From positions 434,001 to 498,000 of the forward strand of contig JAUJEA010000003.1 in assembly GCA_030442035.1 (NCBI GenBank): DNA of 64,000 nt, given 5' to 3'. Below, piece by piece: positions 26,611 to 35,750 of the stretch (position 1 is the stretch's first letter; every line of letters starts with the position of its first letter). A program made the translations under genes and the position numbers. Source of the stretch: Splendidivirga corallicola. Lineage in GTDB: Bacteria > Bacteroidota > Bacteroidia > Cytophagales > Cyclobacteriaceae. The notes beneath the pieces were generated by a model. That model had not been told where the DNA came from, did no database searches, and worked only from the letters and a program-made list of their open reading frames with translations.

Positions 26611-28836
26611 ATGAAGAATAAGAATGCAGAGATGCTGGAAAAACACGCTTATACCGTTAAAGGGATGACTTGCGCTGCCTGCGCTATTAATGTGGAAAAA
26701 GTCCTGAAGAAACAGAAAGGTGTTGAGGAGGCTACGGTAAATTACGGCAATCATACAGCAACCATACAATTTGATGATCATAAAATCTCCTTTAAATCAC
26801 TCAAAAAAAGTGTTAAAGGTATTGGCTATGATCTTGTAAAGGAGGAAGATTCAAATACACTTAGAAAGGAAAGGGAGGAGGAATATCGTGATATTAGAAG
26901 GAGGTTAATCCTAGCCACAATTTTTAGTTTCCCGGTTTTTCTATTGGCCATGGTATTTACCGATGTGCCATATGCAAATTGGATCATGTTATTTTTGACA
27001 TTTCCGGTAATTGTTTGGAGTGGTCAGAAATTCTTCGTAGGTGCCTGGAAGCAGACCAGGCATCTTACAGCCAATATGGATACATTGATAGCCCTTGGTA
27101 CTGGAACGGCTTTTTTGTACAGTGCTATAGTAACAGTTTTTCCCAATTATTTTATTTCAAAAGGAATTCCCGCCCATGTATATTTTGAATCTGCGGTCGT
27201 CATTATCACCTTTATCCTACTTGGAAACTTTATTGAATCCAGGGTAAAGGGCAGGACCTTCTCGGCCATTGAAATGCTTATAGGACTTCAATCAAATGAG
27301 GCCACAAGACTTGTTGATCAAAAGGAAGAGCTGGTACTTATATCAGAGGTTCGGATAGGAGATATTTTAATAGTTAAACCAGGAGAAAAAATCCCGGTGG
27401 ATGGTATAGTTACAAATGGTAGTGCTACTGTTGATGAAAGTATGATTACAGGAGAACCATTGGGGGTTGAAAAAAAACAGGATGATATATTGATTGCAGG
27501 GACAATTAATATATCCGGGCACTTGTATATGCGTGCAATGAAGGTAGGTGAGGCTACTATGCTTGCGAGGATCATTAGGTTAGTAAAAGATGCTCAGGGG
27601 ACCAAAGCACCAGCTCAGAAATTGGCAGATAAAGTTGCCGGCATCTTTGTGCCAATTGTGATTCTAATAGCCACCGGGAGTGCTTTGATCTGGTACTTCA
27701 TTGGACCATCGCCACAATTAACTCATGCCGTACTTATTTTTGTTACTGTGTTGATCATAGCCTGTCCTTGTGCTCTTGGTCTGGCAACACCTACCGCAAT
27801 TGCTGTGGGTATCGGAAAGGCTGCTAAGTCGGGAATTTTGGTAAAAGATGCCAGTGCCTTTGAAATAGCAAAGCATCTTGATGTTTTATTGGTTGACAAA
27901 ACAGGAACAGTAACCAAAGGCGTACCAAAAGTGACCGATTTTTACTTAAATGAAAGTAAGCTGGTCTCTGAAAAAGAGATTGAAAAGATCATCCATACAC
28001 TGGAAAAAAAATCCGGACACCCTTTATCTAAAGCGATTATGGATTATCTCCCGGATGCCGGAGAAGCCGCAATTGAAGATTTCAAAAATCTTCCAGGCCT
28101 GGGAATAAAAGGAACGTACCGGAACAAAACCTTTTTTATAGGTAACGAGGCACTCCTGCTTGAAACAGGATTTGTTTTGACCGATGAAATCAAGCACAAA
28201 TTTGAGCGATTAAAAAATGAAGGGAAAACATTGGTATTCTGTGCTGCAATGGATGAAGTAATTGGTATCATTGGTATTGCGGATGAAATTAAAGAGACCT
28301 CTTATGAAGCTGTCAAAAAATTGCAACAGGCAGGGATTAATATAATCATGCTGACAGGAGATATTCGGGAGGCTGCAGAGAAGGTAGCTTCCAGTGTTGG
28401 CATTGAGGATGTTCGAGCCAAATTACTGCCTGCAGATAAAGCCAATGTAGTTAAAGAACTAAAAGCCGAAGGCAGGATAGTAGGCATGGCCGGGGATGGT
28501 ATCAATGATGCCCCAGCCTTGGCCATGGCAGACCTTGGGATCGCCATGGGAGACGGAACAGATATTGCTATGGAAAGTGCCCCCATGACTATTTTAAAAG
28601 GGGATCTCTCACAGATTGCCAATGCTATCAGGTTATCCAAAGAGACGGTCAGAACAATTAAAGAAAATTTGTTCTGGGCCTTTTTCTATAATGTAATTAC
28701 CATACCCATAGCTGCAGGTGTATTATATCCCATTAATGGATTCCTGCTGGATCCTATGATAGCAGGAGCAGCTATGGCATTCAGTTCTGTTTCTGTGGTG
28801 CTCAACAGTTTACGGTTAAAAGTCAGGAAAATCTAA
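26611..28836 (+). CDS. copA: copper-translocating P-type ATPase
   Basis: An inner-membrane P1B-type ATPase that exports Cu(I) or Ag(I). Of 741 residues, an N-terminal heavy-metal-associated domain carries GMTCAACA (Cys21 and Cys24). Then come the membrane segments, the TGE actuator (ITGEPLG), the metal-site CPC (Cys385-Pro-Cys387) in helix six, the phosphorylated Asp429 in DKTGT, the HP motif (SGHPLS) and MAGDGINDAPALA. The single HMA domain and CPC specify the CopA group. The frame begins at a TTG (26587), but ATG 26611 is preferred. It converges with the permease gene downstream. Confidence 0.93.
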   Translation: MKNKNAEMLEKHAYTVKGMTCAACAINVEKVLKKQKGVEEATVNYGNHTATIQFDDHKISFKSLKKSVKGIGYDLVKEEDSNTLRKEREEEYRDIRRRLILATIFSFPVFLLAMVFTDVPYANWIMLFLTFPVIVWSGQKFFVGAWKQTRHLTANMDTLIALGTGTAFLYSAIVTVFPNYFISKGIPAHVYFESAVVIITFILLGNFIESRVKGRTFSAIEMLIGLQSNEATRLVDQKEELVLISEVRIGDILIVKPGEKIPVDGIVTNGSATVDESMITGEPLGVEKKQDDILIAGTINISGHLYMRAMKVGEATMLARIIRLVKDAQGTKAPAQKLADKVAGIFVPIVILIATGSALIWYFIGPSPQLTHAVLIFVTVLIIACPCALGLATPTAIAVGIGKAAKSGILVKDASAFEIAKHLDVLLVDKTGTVTKGVPKVTDFYLNESKLVSEKEIEKIIHTLEKKSGHPLSKAIMDYLPDAGEAAIEDFKNLPGLGIKGTYRNKTFFIGNEALLLETGFVLTDEIKHKFERLKNEGKTLVFCAAMDEVIGIIGIADEIKETSYEAVKKLQQAGINIIMLTGDIREAAEKVASSVGIEDVRAKLLPADKANVVKELKAEGRIVGMAGDGINDAPALAMADLGIAMGDGTDIAMESAPMTILKGDLSQIANAIRLSKETVRTIKENLFWAFFYNVITIPIAAGVLYPINGFLLDPMIAGAAMAFSSVSVVLNSLRLKVRKI

Positions 28837-28943
28837 TGTTTCAAATTAGCGAAAATAAGAAAAAAGCTAGTTCGCCTCTTTGAGGTTATTGTTTTTCGTT
28901 TTTTTGAAATTCCTGATTATGTAAACAGAGAGTCGATTCTACA

Positions 28944-31358
28944 TCATTCCTGTCTGATAGACTCTACGGGATTTACTCTTGCAGCCTTAACAGATTGATA
29001 GCTTACCGTAAGCCAGGCGATCACAGCTGCAATAAGTCCGCCAATCGCGAATGTTAGCAGATTAAAATCAGTTTGATAGGCAAAATTTTCTAGCCATCCA
29101 TCCATGAAATACCAGGCCAAAGGGCATGCTATAATGAATGCAATGATTACCAATCTTGTAAATCCCTTGGTCAAGAGCATCAATATCTGACCTACAGAAG
29201 CACCTAATACTTTCCTGATCCCGATTTCCTTGAAACGCTGCTCAGCTGTAAATGAAGCTAAGCCGAACAATCCTAATGATGCTATGATAATGGCCAGTGC
29301 AGAAAAGTAACGAACCACCTTAGCCAGCTTATCTTCATTGGTATATTGCTCACTGAATCGCTGATCAACCCAAAAATAAGTGAATGGAAATCCGGGTCTG
29401 AGATATGACCATTGTTCATTCAGGTAAGCCAATGTCTCATCTTCAAATCCATTTTTTACTCTAACAGCAATACTCCTGGCTCTTCCCGAAGTAATCAGGA
29501 ATACCATAGGGGCAATCGTCTGGTGCAGGGATTCAAAATGAAAATCATCAACAACCCCGATGATGTTGCCTTTTCTCATACCATATTGAAACTCTTTATC
29601 AATTGCTTCCTCGGCAGTCTTCCATCCGATAGCGCTTAACGCAGCTTTATTTAATATAAATGCCTCAGTCGAATCGCTTGTGCGATTAATATCAAAATTT
29701 CTTCCGGCAATAAATTTCACTCCAAAAGAATTGAGGTAATCGTGGTCAATATGAATATCTGCAATCCTGAATCTAATTTGTTTCATTTCTCCGTCAACTT
29801 CCGCCGTAGCACCCTGAGAATCCAATAACCTTCCCGAAGGAATACGACTTGAAAGTGTTACTGTGGTAATTCCCGGTTGTTCGAGTAGTTGATTTTTTAC
29901 AGATTCATATTTCTGATAGATCTCGTTGCTAATGGGAAGAACCAACATATTTTCTTTATCAAAACCCAAGGCTTTGTTTCTCACATATTTCAACTGATCC
30001 TGAACAATGCCTACACTTACAATAAGTGTAATAGAGATGGTAAATTGAACCACCACCAATACCGACCTAAGGCTTATGTTGCTATTTCCTAATTTCAAGT
30101 TTCCTTTGAGAATTGCAGCAGGTTGAAAAGCAGAAAGGAAGAATGCCGGATAACTGCCGGCTGCCAAGCCTACGAAAAGTGCTATCCCCACCAGAAGGAC
30201 TAAGAGGAAGGTATTATTCACAATGTTCAATGAAAGATCCTTTCCAACAAAATCATTAAATACCGGTAGTGAAATACCCACCAGTACAACAGCTACTATT
30301 AAAGAGAATATTGCAAAAAGTACAGACTCAGAAATAAATTGTTTGATTAGAACACTTCTGTAGGCCCCCATTACTTTTCTTAAACCAACTTCTTTAGCTC
30401 TTTTAGCGGACCGTGCCGTAGCCAGATTCATGAAATTGATACAAGCTATGATTAAGATAAAAAATGCAATGATCGTATAGATGTAAACATAGGCTATATC
30501 ACTATTGGCCTCAATTTCAGAATCTAAATGAGAATGCAAATGTATATCTGTTAAGGGCATCAAATTGAGCTTATTTGATCTTGAGGCTGGTGTGCCATCC
30601 CGGTTGGGACCAAGGTGCTTATCCAAAAAGGCAGGCAGTTTATTTTCAAATGCGGTGATATCAGCTCCCTCAGGAAATAGGATGAAGGTTGAATAATTAT
30701 TACTTCCCCATCTTTGCATCAAGTTTTCCAAACCAACGAAATCCTCCACGGTTTGAAATGAGCATAACATATCAAACTTAAAATGTGAATTCAACGGCAC
30801 ATCTTCTACTATCGCGGTGACTTTCATATCAACCTGATTGTCGTAGTTGATCGTTTTGCCAATCGCATCGGCATCATCAAAATACTTTTCAGCGGTTGAC
30901 CTGGTCATTACAATGGAATTCGGCTCCAAAAGTGCTGTTTTAGGATCGCCTTCCAGTACTTGCCATGAGAAAATCTCAAACACATTGCCATCTACAAAAA
31001 AGAATCTTTCTTCTTCAATTTTCTTTTGTTCATAAGTTATAAGAGGATCATCATTAAGAAATCTAACTGTTTCAAGCACTTCTCCATCAAAATCATTTTT
31101 TATAAGTGGGCCAAATGGAGGAGCCACATGTCCGAGATGAAGGCTGGTTTCTCCATCCTGATTGAACCATTGCCTAGAAACTCTGTACATTCTATCTGAT
31201 TTGTCGTGATATTTATCATAACTGAGTTCGTCCTGAACAAAAAGCAAAATTAAAATACATGCGGCCGTACCTACTGCTAGTCCAATTACATTGATAAATG
31301 TATAACCCTTTTGCCGCCACATATTCCTGAGAGCGATCTTGATGAAACTTTTGAGCAT
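28944..31358 (-). CDS. ABC transporter permease, MacB/FtsX type
   Basis: An 804-residue inner-membrane permease with the Bacteroidota double-FtsX layout. A MacB periplasmic core domain follows the first membrane helix (MLKSFIKIALRNMWRQKGYTFINVIGLAVG). A three-helix FtsX domain lies in the middle (about residues 285-440, containing RSAKRAKEVGLRKVMGA). A second periplasmic domain and a second FtsX domain end the protein (ASFTAEQRFKEIGIRKVLGA). The frame opens upstream to 31460, but the ATG at 31358 starts the conserved helix. No ABC ATPase gene is adjacent, so its ATPase partner must be elsewhere. Substrate unknown. Confidence 0.9.
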   Translation of the reverse strand: MLKSFIKIALRNMWRQKGYTFINVIGLAVGTAACILILLFVQDELSYDKYHDKSDRMYRVSRQWFNQDGETSLHLGHVAPPFGPLIKNDFDGEVLETVRFLNDDPLITYEQKKIEEERFFFVDGNVFEIFSWQVLEGDPKTALLEPNSIVMTRSTAEKYFDDADAIGKTINYDNQVDMKVTAIVEDVPLNSHFKFDMLCSFQTVEDFVGLENLMQRWGSNNYSTFILFPEGADITAFENKLPAFLDKHLGPNRDGTPASRSNKLNLMPLTDIHLHSHLDSEIEANSDIAYVYIYTIIAFFILIIACINFMNLATARSAKRAKEVGLRKVMGAYRSVLIKQFISESVLFAIFSLIVAVVLVGISLPVFNDFVGKDLSLNIVNNTFLLVLLVGIALFVGLAAGSYPAFFLSAFQPAAILKGNLKLGNSNISLRSVLVVVQFTISITLIVSVGIVQDQLKYVRNKALGFDKENMLVLPISNEIYQKYESVKNQLLEQPGITTVTLSSRIPSGRLLDSQGATAEVDGEMKQIRFRIADIHIDHDYLNSFGVKFIAGRNFDINRTSDSTEAFILNKAALSAIGWKTAEEAIDKEFQYGMRKGNIIGVVDDFHFESLHQTIAPMVFLITSGRARSIAVRVKNGFEDETLAYLNEQWSYLRPGFPFTYFWVDQRFSEQYTNEDKLAKVVRYFSALAIIIASLGLFGLASFTAEQRFKEIGIRKVLGASVGQILMLLTKGFTRLVIIAFIIACPLAWYFMDGWLENFAYQTDFNLLTFAIGGLIAAVIAWLTVSYQSVKAARVNPVESIRQE

Positions 31359-31516
31359 GATGAGGTAGTTTAAATTACATATTATTTTCAAAAGACATTT
31401 CTTTCGGGAAAAAGACGCATCTTTATTAGTCAATTTAAAATGTTGACTCCAGCAATACAAAAAAGTTACAGCTTAGTTAAATTCAAAGCACTCAAACAAT
31501 CTTTAAAGCTTAAAAA

Positions 31517-31699
31517 ATGCTGCTCATTGCTAAACTAAGTTTTTATCTTGCACTACTATTTTTATTGACCCTATTGGTTGGATTGTGCAAGCCCTGGATA
31601 GTACTCTGGTGGCTTGATCATCAAAATCGAAAAAAAGTGATTAAGGTTTATGGGGGGTTGAGTCTCCTTTTTTATTTGATCTATATATTCCTACATTAA
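31517..31699 (+). CDS. small membrane protein, 60 aa
   Basis: A 60-residue frame with ATG start and two hydrophobic segments (about 4-23 and 46-58) separated by a short basic loop (LDHQNRKKVIKVYG). The amino acid make-up, the WIVLWWLDHQNRKKV loop and the compact ends look like a real small inner-membrane protein and not a shadow, since nothing lies on the opposite strand. I cannot assign a function. It sits between divergent and convergent neighbours and would be transcribed alone. Confidence 0.6.
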   Translation: MLLIAKLSFYLALLFLLTLLVGLCKPWIVLWWLDHQNRKKVIKVYGGLSLLFYLIYIFLH

Positions 31700-31742
31700 C
31701 TTGAACACCCTAAAAGAATAAAAAAGTTTATGGTCCGAAGCA

Positions 31743-32531
31743 TCATATCTCGATGGAAAAATCGTCTGAATCAAGATAGGCCGGGAATTTTTTTCTGAAC
31801 GAATCCAGCATTTCATAGTCAAGGCTGATGGTGTCTATGGATTCTTCATCATGATTAAAGTAAAGTTCCTTGCCCTTAGGATCAATCACACATGAATGTC
31901 CGTTATACGGTATTTCATTACCATCATTGCCAACACGGTTCACACCAATCACATAGCTCAAATTTTCAACGGCCCTGGCCTTCAGTAAAATATCCCAGGC
32001 GTTGACTCTTACGGCCGGCCAGTTGGCAACAAATAACAATAAATCATATTGCATTTCTTCGGTTTCCTGCCTACGGCTCCAGACGGGAAAACGCAGATCA
32101 TAACAAATCATCGGACAAATTTTCCATCCACCTATTTTTTGTATGATCCTGGTGGTGCCGGCGGTGTAATGATGGTGCTCTCCGCTCATTCTAAACAGGT
32201 GTCTTTTATCGTAATGATTGTAGTTCCCGTCCGGTTGCATCCAAATAAGACGATTAAAATAATTGCCCTTTTCCTGCACAATAAAACTTCCGGTAACTAC
32301 GGCACCTGTTTGGGCCGCCTGTTGTTTCATCCATCTGAAGGTTTTACTATTCATGGGCTCGGCAAATTTCTCTGCCTCCATAGTAAAGCCCGTATTGAAC
32401 ATCTCAGGCAAAACAATTAAATCGCTCTGATCATTTATTTGCCATATTTTTTCTTCAAACATGGCCAAATTGGCATCTACACTTTGCCAGTGAAGATCTG
32501 ATTGTATGATCGTTACCTTTAAATCCTGCAT
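31743..32531 (-). CDS. omega-amidase (nitrilase superfamily, YafV-like)
   Basis: A 262-residue carbon-nitrogen hydrolase. The nitrilase triad is visible as Glu43 (VLPEMFNTGF), Lys109 (HYDKRHLF) and Cys143 (PMICYDLRFP). YafV-type members hydrolyse the omega-amide of alpha-ketoglutaramate, the product of glutamine transamination. The gene overlaps the preceding aminotransferase by 13 bases, so they are translationally coupled, which fits the known glutamine transaminase/omega-amidase partnership. Cytoplasmic. Confidence 0.9.
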   Translation of the reverse strand: MQDLKVTIIQSDLHWQSVDANLAMFEEKIWQINDQSDLIVLPEMFNTGFTMEAEKFAEPMNSKTFRWMKQQAAQTGAVVTGSFIVQEKGNYFNRLIWMQPDGNYNHYDKRHLFRMSGEHHHYTAGTTRIIQKIGGWKICPMICYDLRFPVWSRRQETEEMQYDLLLFVANWPAVRVNAWDILLKARAVENLSYVIGVNRVGNDGNEIPYNGHSCVIDPKGKELYFNHDEESIDTISLDYEMLDSFRKKFPAYLDSDDFSIEI

Positions 32532-33670
32532 AAAATATCAGCTGCTCGTTCAAGTGTTTCGTCCTTTTTGGCAAAACAAAATCTTAAATATTTATGATCC
32601 GTTCTGTTATGATAAAAAACCGAAATGGGAATGGACGCTACACCATAGTCCTTAGTTATCCTTTCCGCTATCTCCATATCAGCCTCCAAAGAAATTCCTT
32701 TGTAAGAAAAAAGTTGAAAATAGGTGCCTCTTGAGACTATTGGATCAAGGCGGGAATCATTGGTTAGTTTAAGAAACAAGTCTCTCTTTTTTTGATAAAA
32801 AGGACCAAGTCCCAAGTAATGTGTCGCATCTTCCAAATAATCAGCTATGGCCCATTGAACCGGAGTATTGACACTAAATGTAACATACTGGTGAACTTTT
32901 CTGATTTCCGCGGTCAACCAGTCGGGTGCCACGGAATAACCCATTTTCCAGCCGGTGGCATGAAATGTTTTTCCAAATGAGAAAATAGCCACACCCCTTT
33001 CTTTTAAGGTATCATACTTCAGAATACTTTCGTGCTTATACCCATCAAATACAATATGCTCATACACCTCATCACTGATGATTAATATATCTGTTCCATC
33101 AACAATGTCCGAAAGTATCTGCATATCTTCCTTGCTTAAAATAGCACCAGTAGGATTATTCGGCGTGTTGATAATGATCAGCTTGGTTTTGTCTGAAATC
33201 TTGGCTTTAACTTCATCCCAGTCAATAGAAAAATCAGGTACTTTTAAAGAAACATAAACCGGTATACCTCCATTGAGTGTGATAGCTGGCACATAAGAAT
33301 CATATGCCGGTTCAAAAACAATAACTTCATCATCCTTTTCGATAATTGCGGAAATCGTAGAGAAAAGTGCCTCTGTAGCACCATCTGAGATAGTAATCTC
33401 AGAATCAGGATCGATATCCTTGTCATATAGCGATTTGATTTTTCGGCTAATATTCTGTCTCAATACCGGTAAACCTTGCATAGGAGCATATTGATTGTAG
33501 CCTTTCTTCATATAGTTCGCTACAAGCTCAATCAAACCCTGATCAATATCAAAATTTGGGAATCCCTGAGATAAGTTAATGGCATTATGATCAGCTGCCA
33601 TTTTAGACATGGTGGTAAAAATGGTAGTACCCACCTCAGGAAGTTTGGAATTTATTTTCAAAGCGCTCAA
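32519..33670 (-). CDS. methionine aminotransferase (YbdL-like)
   Basis: A fold-type I PLP aminotransferase, 383 residues, close to the E. coli YbdL/kynurenine aminotransferase group: NSKLPEVGTTIFTTMS at the start, NLSQGFPNF, NTPNNPTG (168-175), Asp200 and the PLP lysine Lys234 in SFGKTFHATGWKMGY. It likely transaminates 4-methylthio-2-oxobutanoate to methionine with glutamine as donor, and the neighbouring omega-amidase clears the keto-acid. Start: TTG at 33670, since an in-frame stop lies a few codons upstream and the first ATG would delete the conserved N-terminus. Confidence 0.88.
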   Translation of the reverse strand: MSALKINSKLPEVGTTIFTTMSKMAADHNAINLSQGFPNFDIDQGLIELVANYMKKGYNQYAPMQGLPVLRQNISRKIKSLYDKDIDPDSEITISDGATEALFSTISAIIEKDDEVIVFEPAYDSYVPAITLNGGIPVYVSLKVPDFSIDWDEVKAKISDKTKLIIINTPNNPTGAILSKEDMQILSDIVDGTDILIISDEVYEHIVFDGYKHESILKYDTLKERGVAIFSFGKTFHATGWKMGYSVAPDWLTAEIRKVHQYVTFSVNTPVQWAIADYLEDATHYLGLGPFYQKKRDLFLKLTNDSRLDPIVSRGTYFQLFSYKGISLEADMEIAERITKDYGVASIPISVFYHNRTDHKYLRFCFAKKDETLERAADILCRI

Positions 33671-33779
33671 TTCAAAAAGTGAAAATCTTATTTAATTCCT
33701 ATGAATTCTCTCAAAGGAACATCTTGAAATCAAGGCTCAAAATAAACAATGAAGCTGGAAAACAGGAAAATGTTATGAG

Positions 33780-34340
33780 TTATTTTCCTTTTTTATCAGG
33801 AAACCGCATAGCATATTCTACCTTAACATTCCCCTTACTGATATTAGCTAACTTCCCTTTCAATAACCTCTTTTTGAATGGTGAAAGGTGATCTGTAAAA
33901 AGAACGCCTTCAATATGATCATACTCGTGCTGAATAATTCTCGCCTTCAAGCCTTCATATACTTCTTCGTATTCGTTCCATTGCTCATCAAAGTATTTGA
34001 TCTTCAATTTTGGTTGTCTTAAAATTTCCTGGCGGACATCCGGTATGCTTAAACAACCCTCCTCGAAAGGCCAGTCATCTCCATCTTCTTCCAAAATTCT
34101 TGGGTTGACAAAAACTTTCTTGAAATTGTCCATATTGTCGTCGTCCATTGGCTTTCCATCAACGACAAAAACACGAATACTTTTTCCGATTTGAGGAGCG
34201 GCCAATCCAACACCTTGAGCGTTGTACATTGTCTCAAACATGTCTTGGACTAACTCTTCCAAATTTATCGATCCTTGTTCTATATCAACGGCTTTCTTTT
34301 TAAGTACAGGATCGCCATAGGCTACTATAGGATAAATCAT
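33780..34340 (-). CDS. def: peptide deformylase
   Basis: It removes the formyl group from the N-terminal methionine of new proteins. The 186 residues contain the three family motifs: GVGLAAPQIG (43-52), EEGCLSIP with metal-ligand Cys96, and QHEYDH with His138, Glu139 and His142. The start overlaps the ruvX stop by four bases (ATGA), so the two form an operon. Confidence 0.97.
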   Translation of the reverse strand: MIYPIVAYGDPVLKKKAVDIEQGSINLEELVQDMFETMYNAQGVGLAAPQIGKSIRVFVVDGKPMDDDNMDNFKKVFVNPRILEEDGDDWPFEEGCLSIPDVRQEILRQPKLKIKYFDEQWNEYEEVYEGLKARIIQHEYDHIEGVLFTDHLSPFKKRLLKGKLANISKGNVKVEYAMRFPDKKGK

Positions 34341-34756
34341 AATAGTTGGTTGCTTTCTAAAAATGATTGTAAAATGACTGTGGCACTCAGTTTATCAATA
34401 TTCTCCTTTTTTCTCCTATCCTTTTTTTTCATTCCTCCCTCCAACATTGCATTAAAAGCAATTTTAGAAGTGAATCGCTCATCTACCGTATGCACAGTCT
34501 GATTTGGAAAAACCTTTTTTAAATGTTTTATAAAATTCTCGGTTACTTGCGTGGCATTAGTATCCTGATTTTGCAGGTCCCTTGGTAATCCAATAACAAA
34601 TTTTTCGATTGTTTCCTGCTTGTGATATTCTTTGAGAAATTCTACCAACTCTTTAGGATGGACGGTAGTCAATGGTGTTGCTATTATTTGCAAGGGATCA
34701 GTTACCGCAAGCCCCACGCGTTTTGTCCCGTAGTCTATTGCCAAAATTCTTCCCAT
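34337..34756 (-). CDS. ruvX: RuvX/YqgF Holliday junction resolvase-like protein
   Basis: An RNase H-fold protein of 139 residues, the YqgF family, implicated in pre-16S rRNA 5' maturation and possibly Holliday junction resolution. Motifs: LAIDYGTKRVGLAVTD (acidic Asp7), VIGLPRDLQNQD and TVDERFTS. It is followed by def with overlapping stop/start and preceded by the hemerythrin gene five bases upstream, so the three are probably one transcript. Confidence 0.93.
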   Translation of the reverse strand: MGRILAIDYGTKRVGLAVTDPLQIIATPLTTVHPKELVEFLKEYHKQETIEKFVIGLPRDLQNQDTNATQVTENFIKHLKKVFPNQTVHTVDERFTSKIAFNAMLEGGMKKKDRRKKENIDKLSATVILQSFLESNQLL

Positions 34757-34761
34757 GAAAA

Positions 34762-35508
34762 CTAATTGAACCGGATCCTCTCTTTTAACATGCTCTTCAC
34801 TTCCTTTTCCAGTACCAGTGCCTTTGGAAACATCACTTCATTTTCAATAACTGCATGTGTTATTAAATCTTTTTCGAATGCACTCAGTTCACATAGTAGA
34901 ACCTTCATTTGCAAATCCTGTCCTTTTTTTAAGGAATAGTTTTCTGTGAGCTCCCGAATTCCCTTCATTTCATCATCGTGGGCCTCATGCTCCATTGAAA
35001 ACTTCTGGATTGACAATCTTTCCATTTTGTAATACAGATCAGAAGGATTGTACTTTCCTTGCTTGGCTTTGTGAAGTGCCTGAATATAGGAAAACAGAGT
35101 ATCCTCTTCTTCATACATATGATGAATAAAATCTTCTATGAACAAGGGAATTATCAATTTAAGATCTTTGGACAATTGATCACTCGATCCATTCAAATTT
35201 ATGTTTTCAACAAGACGGGCAATGTAAGGTAACCTTTGCTTTATGAAAGTATAATGTGCATGTTTCAGATATTCAATGATCAAATCAATAGGAAGAGGGC
35301 TGAGTTGAAGATTAGCTGCTTCATCTCCTTTCGAAACAGACTCAAGGCTTGTAATAACATGCTCAATATCCAAGCCCTTTTCATCACAAACCTGTTTGAG
35401 TGTTTTTTCAGAATAATCATAGAATTTTATTCCGAAATAATACAAAACAGAGGCATATACGTAGTTTTCACCTACCAGATTCTTTATTTTTTTATTGGTG
35501 ATCGACAC
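34762..35508 (-). CDS. hemerythrin-domain protein (RIC/YtfE-like)
   Basis: A 248-residue protein with an N-terminal ScdA-like region and a C-terminal hemerythrin helical bundle. Iron-ligand histidines and acids are seen in HAHYTFIKQRLPYI, LFIEDFIHHMYEEEDTLF, EHEAHDDEM and ITHAVIENEVMFPKA. Relatives repair iron-sulfur clusters after nitric-oxide or oxidative damage. The start is a GTG at 35508. It is the first gene of a hemerythrin-ruvX-def unit; the link to the other two genes is unclear. Confidence 0.85.
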   Translation of the reverse strand: MSITNKKIKNLVGENYVYASVLYYFGIKFYDYSEKTLKQVCDEKGLDIEHVITSLESVSKGDEAANLQLSPLPIDLIIEYLKHAHYTFIKQRLPYIARLVENINLNGSSDQLSKDLKLIIPLFIEDFIHHMYEEEDTLFSYIQALHKAKQGKYNPSDLYYKMERLSIQKFSMEHEAHDDEMKGIRELTENYSLKKGQDLQMKVLLCELSAFEKDLITHAVIENEVMFPKALVLEKEVKSMLKERIRFN

Positions 35509-35750
35509 TGCTGTTTTGTTTGAGATAATTCAAAAGCAAATATAAACAAATTAGCATTATTATTTCTTGAAATGATCCATGGATAGAAATTGATAAGTTT
35601 ATATTGAGCTAAACAGTCATTTCAATATTGCGTTCTATTAAGGGAAGTTAACATATTTATGTAATTTTAGCTCTTATGTTGGATTTTATTCGTCGGAAAG
35701 TTTGACGAGTTTTAAAGAATGAATATTTATTTTAATTAAAAGATATTGTT

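Noticed and set aside
28870-28900. CCTC-TTT-GAGG hairpin after the copper ATPase
   Set aside because: The stem is only four bases; too weak to call a terminator, although T-rich sequence follows.
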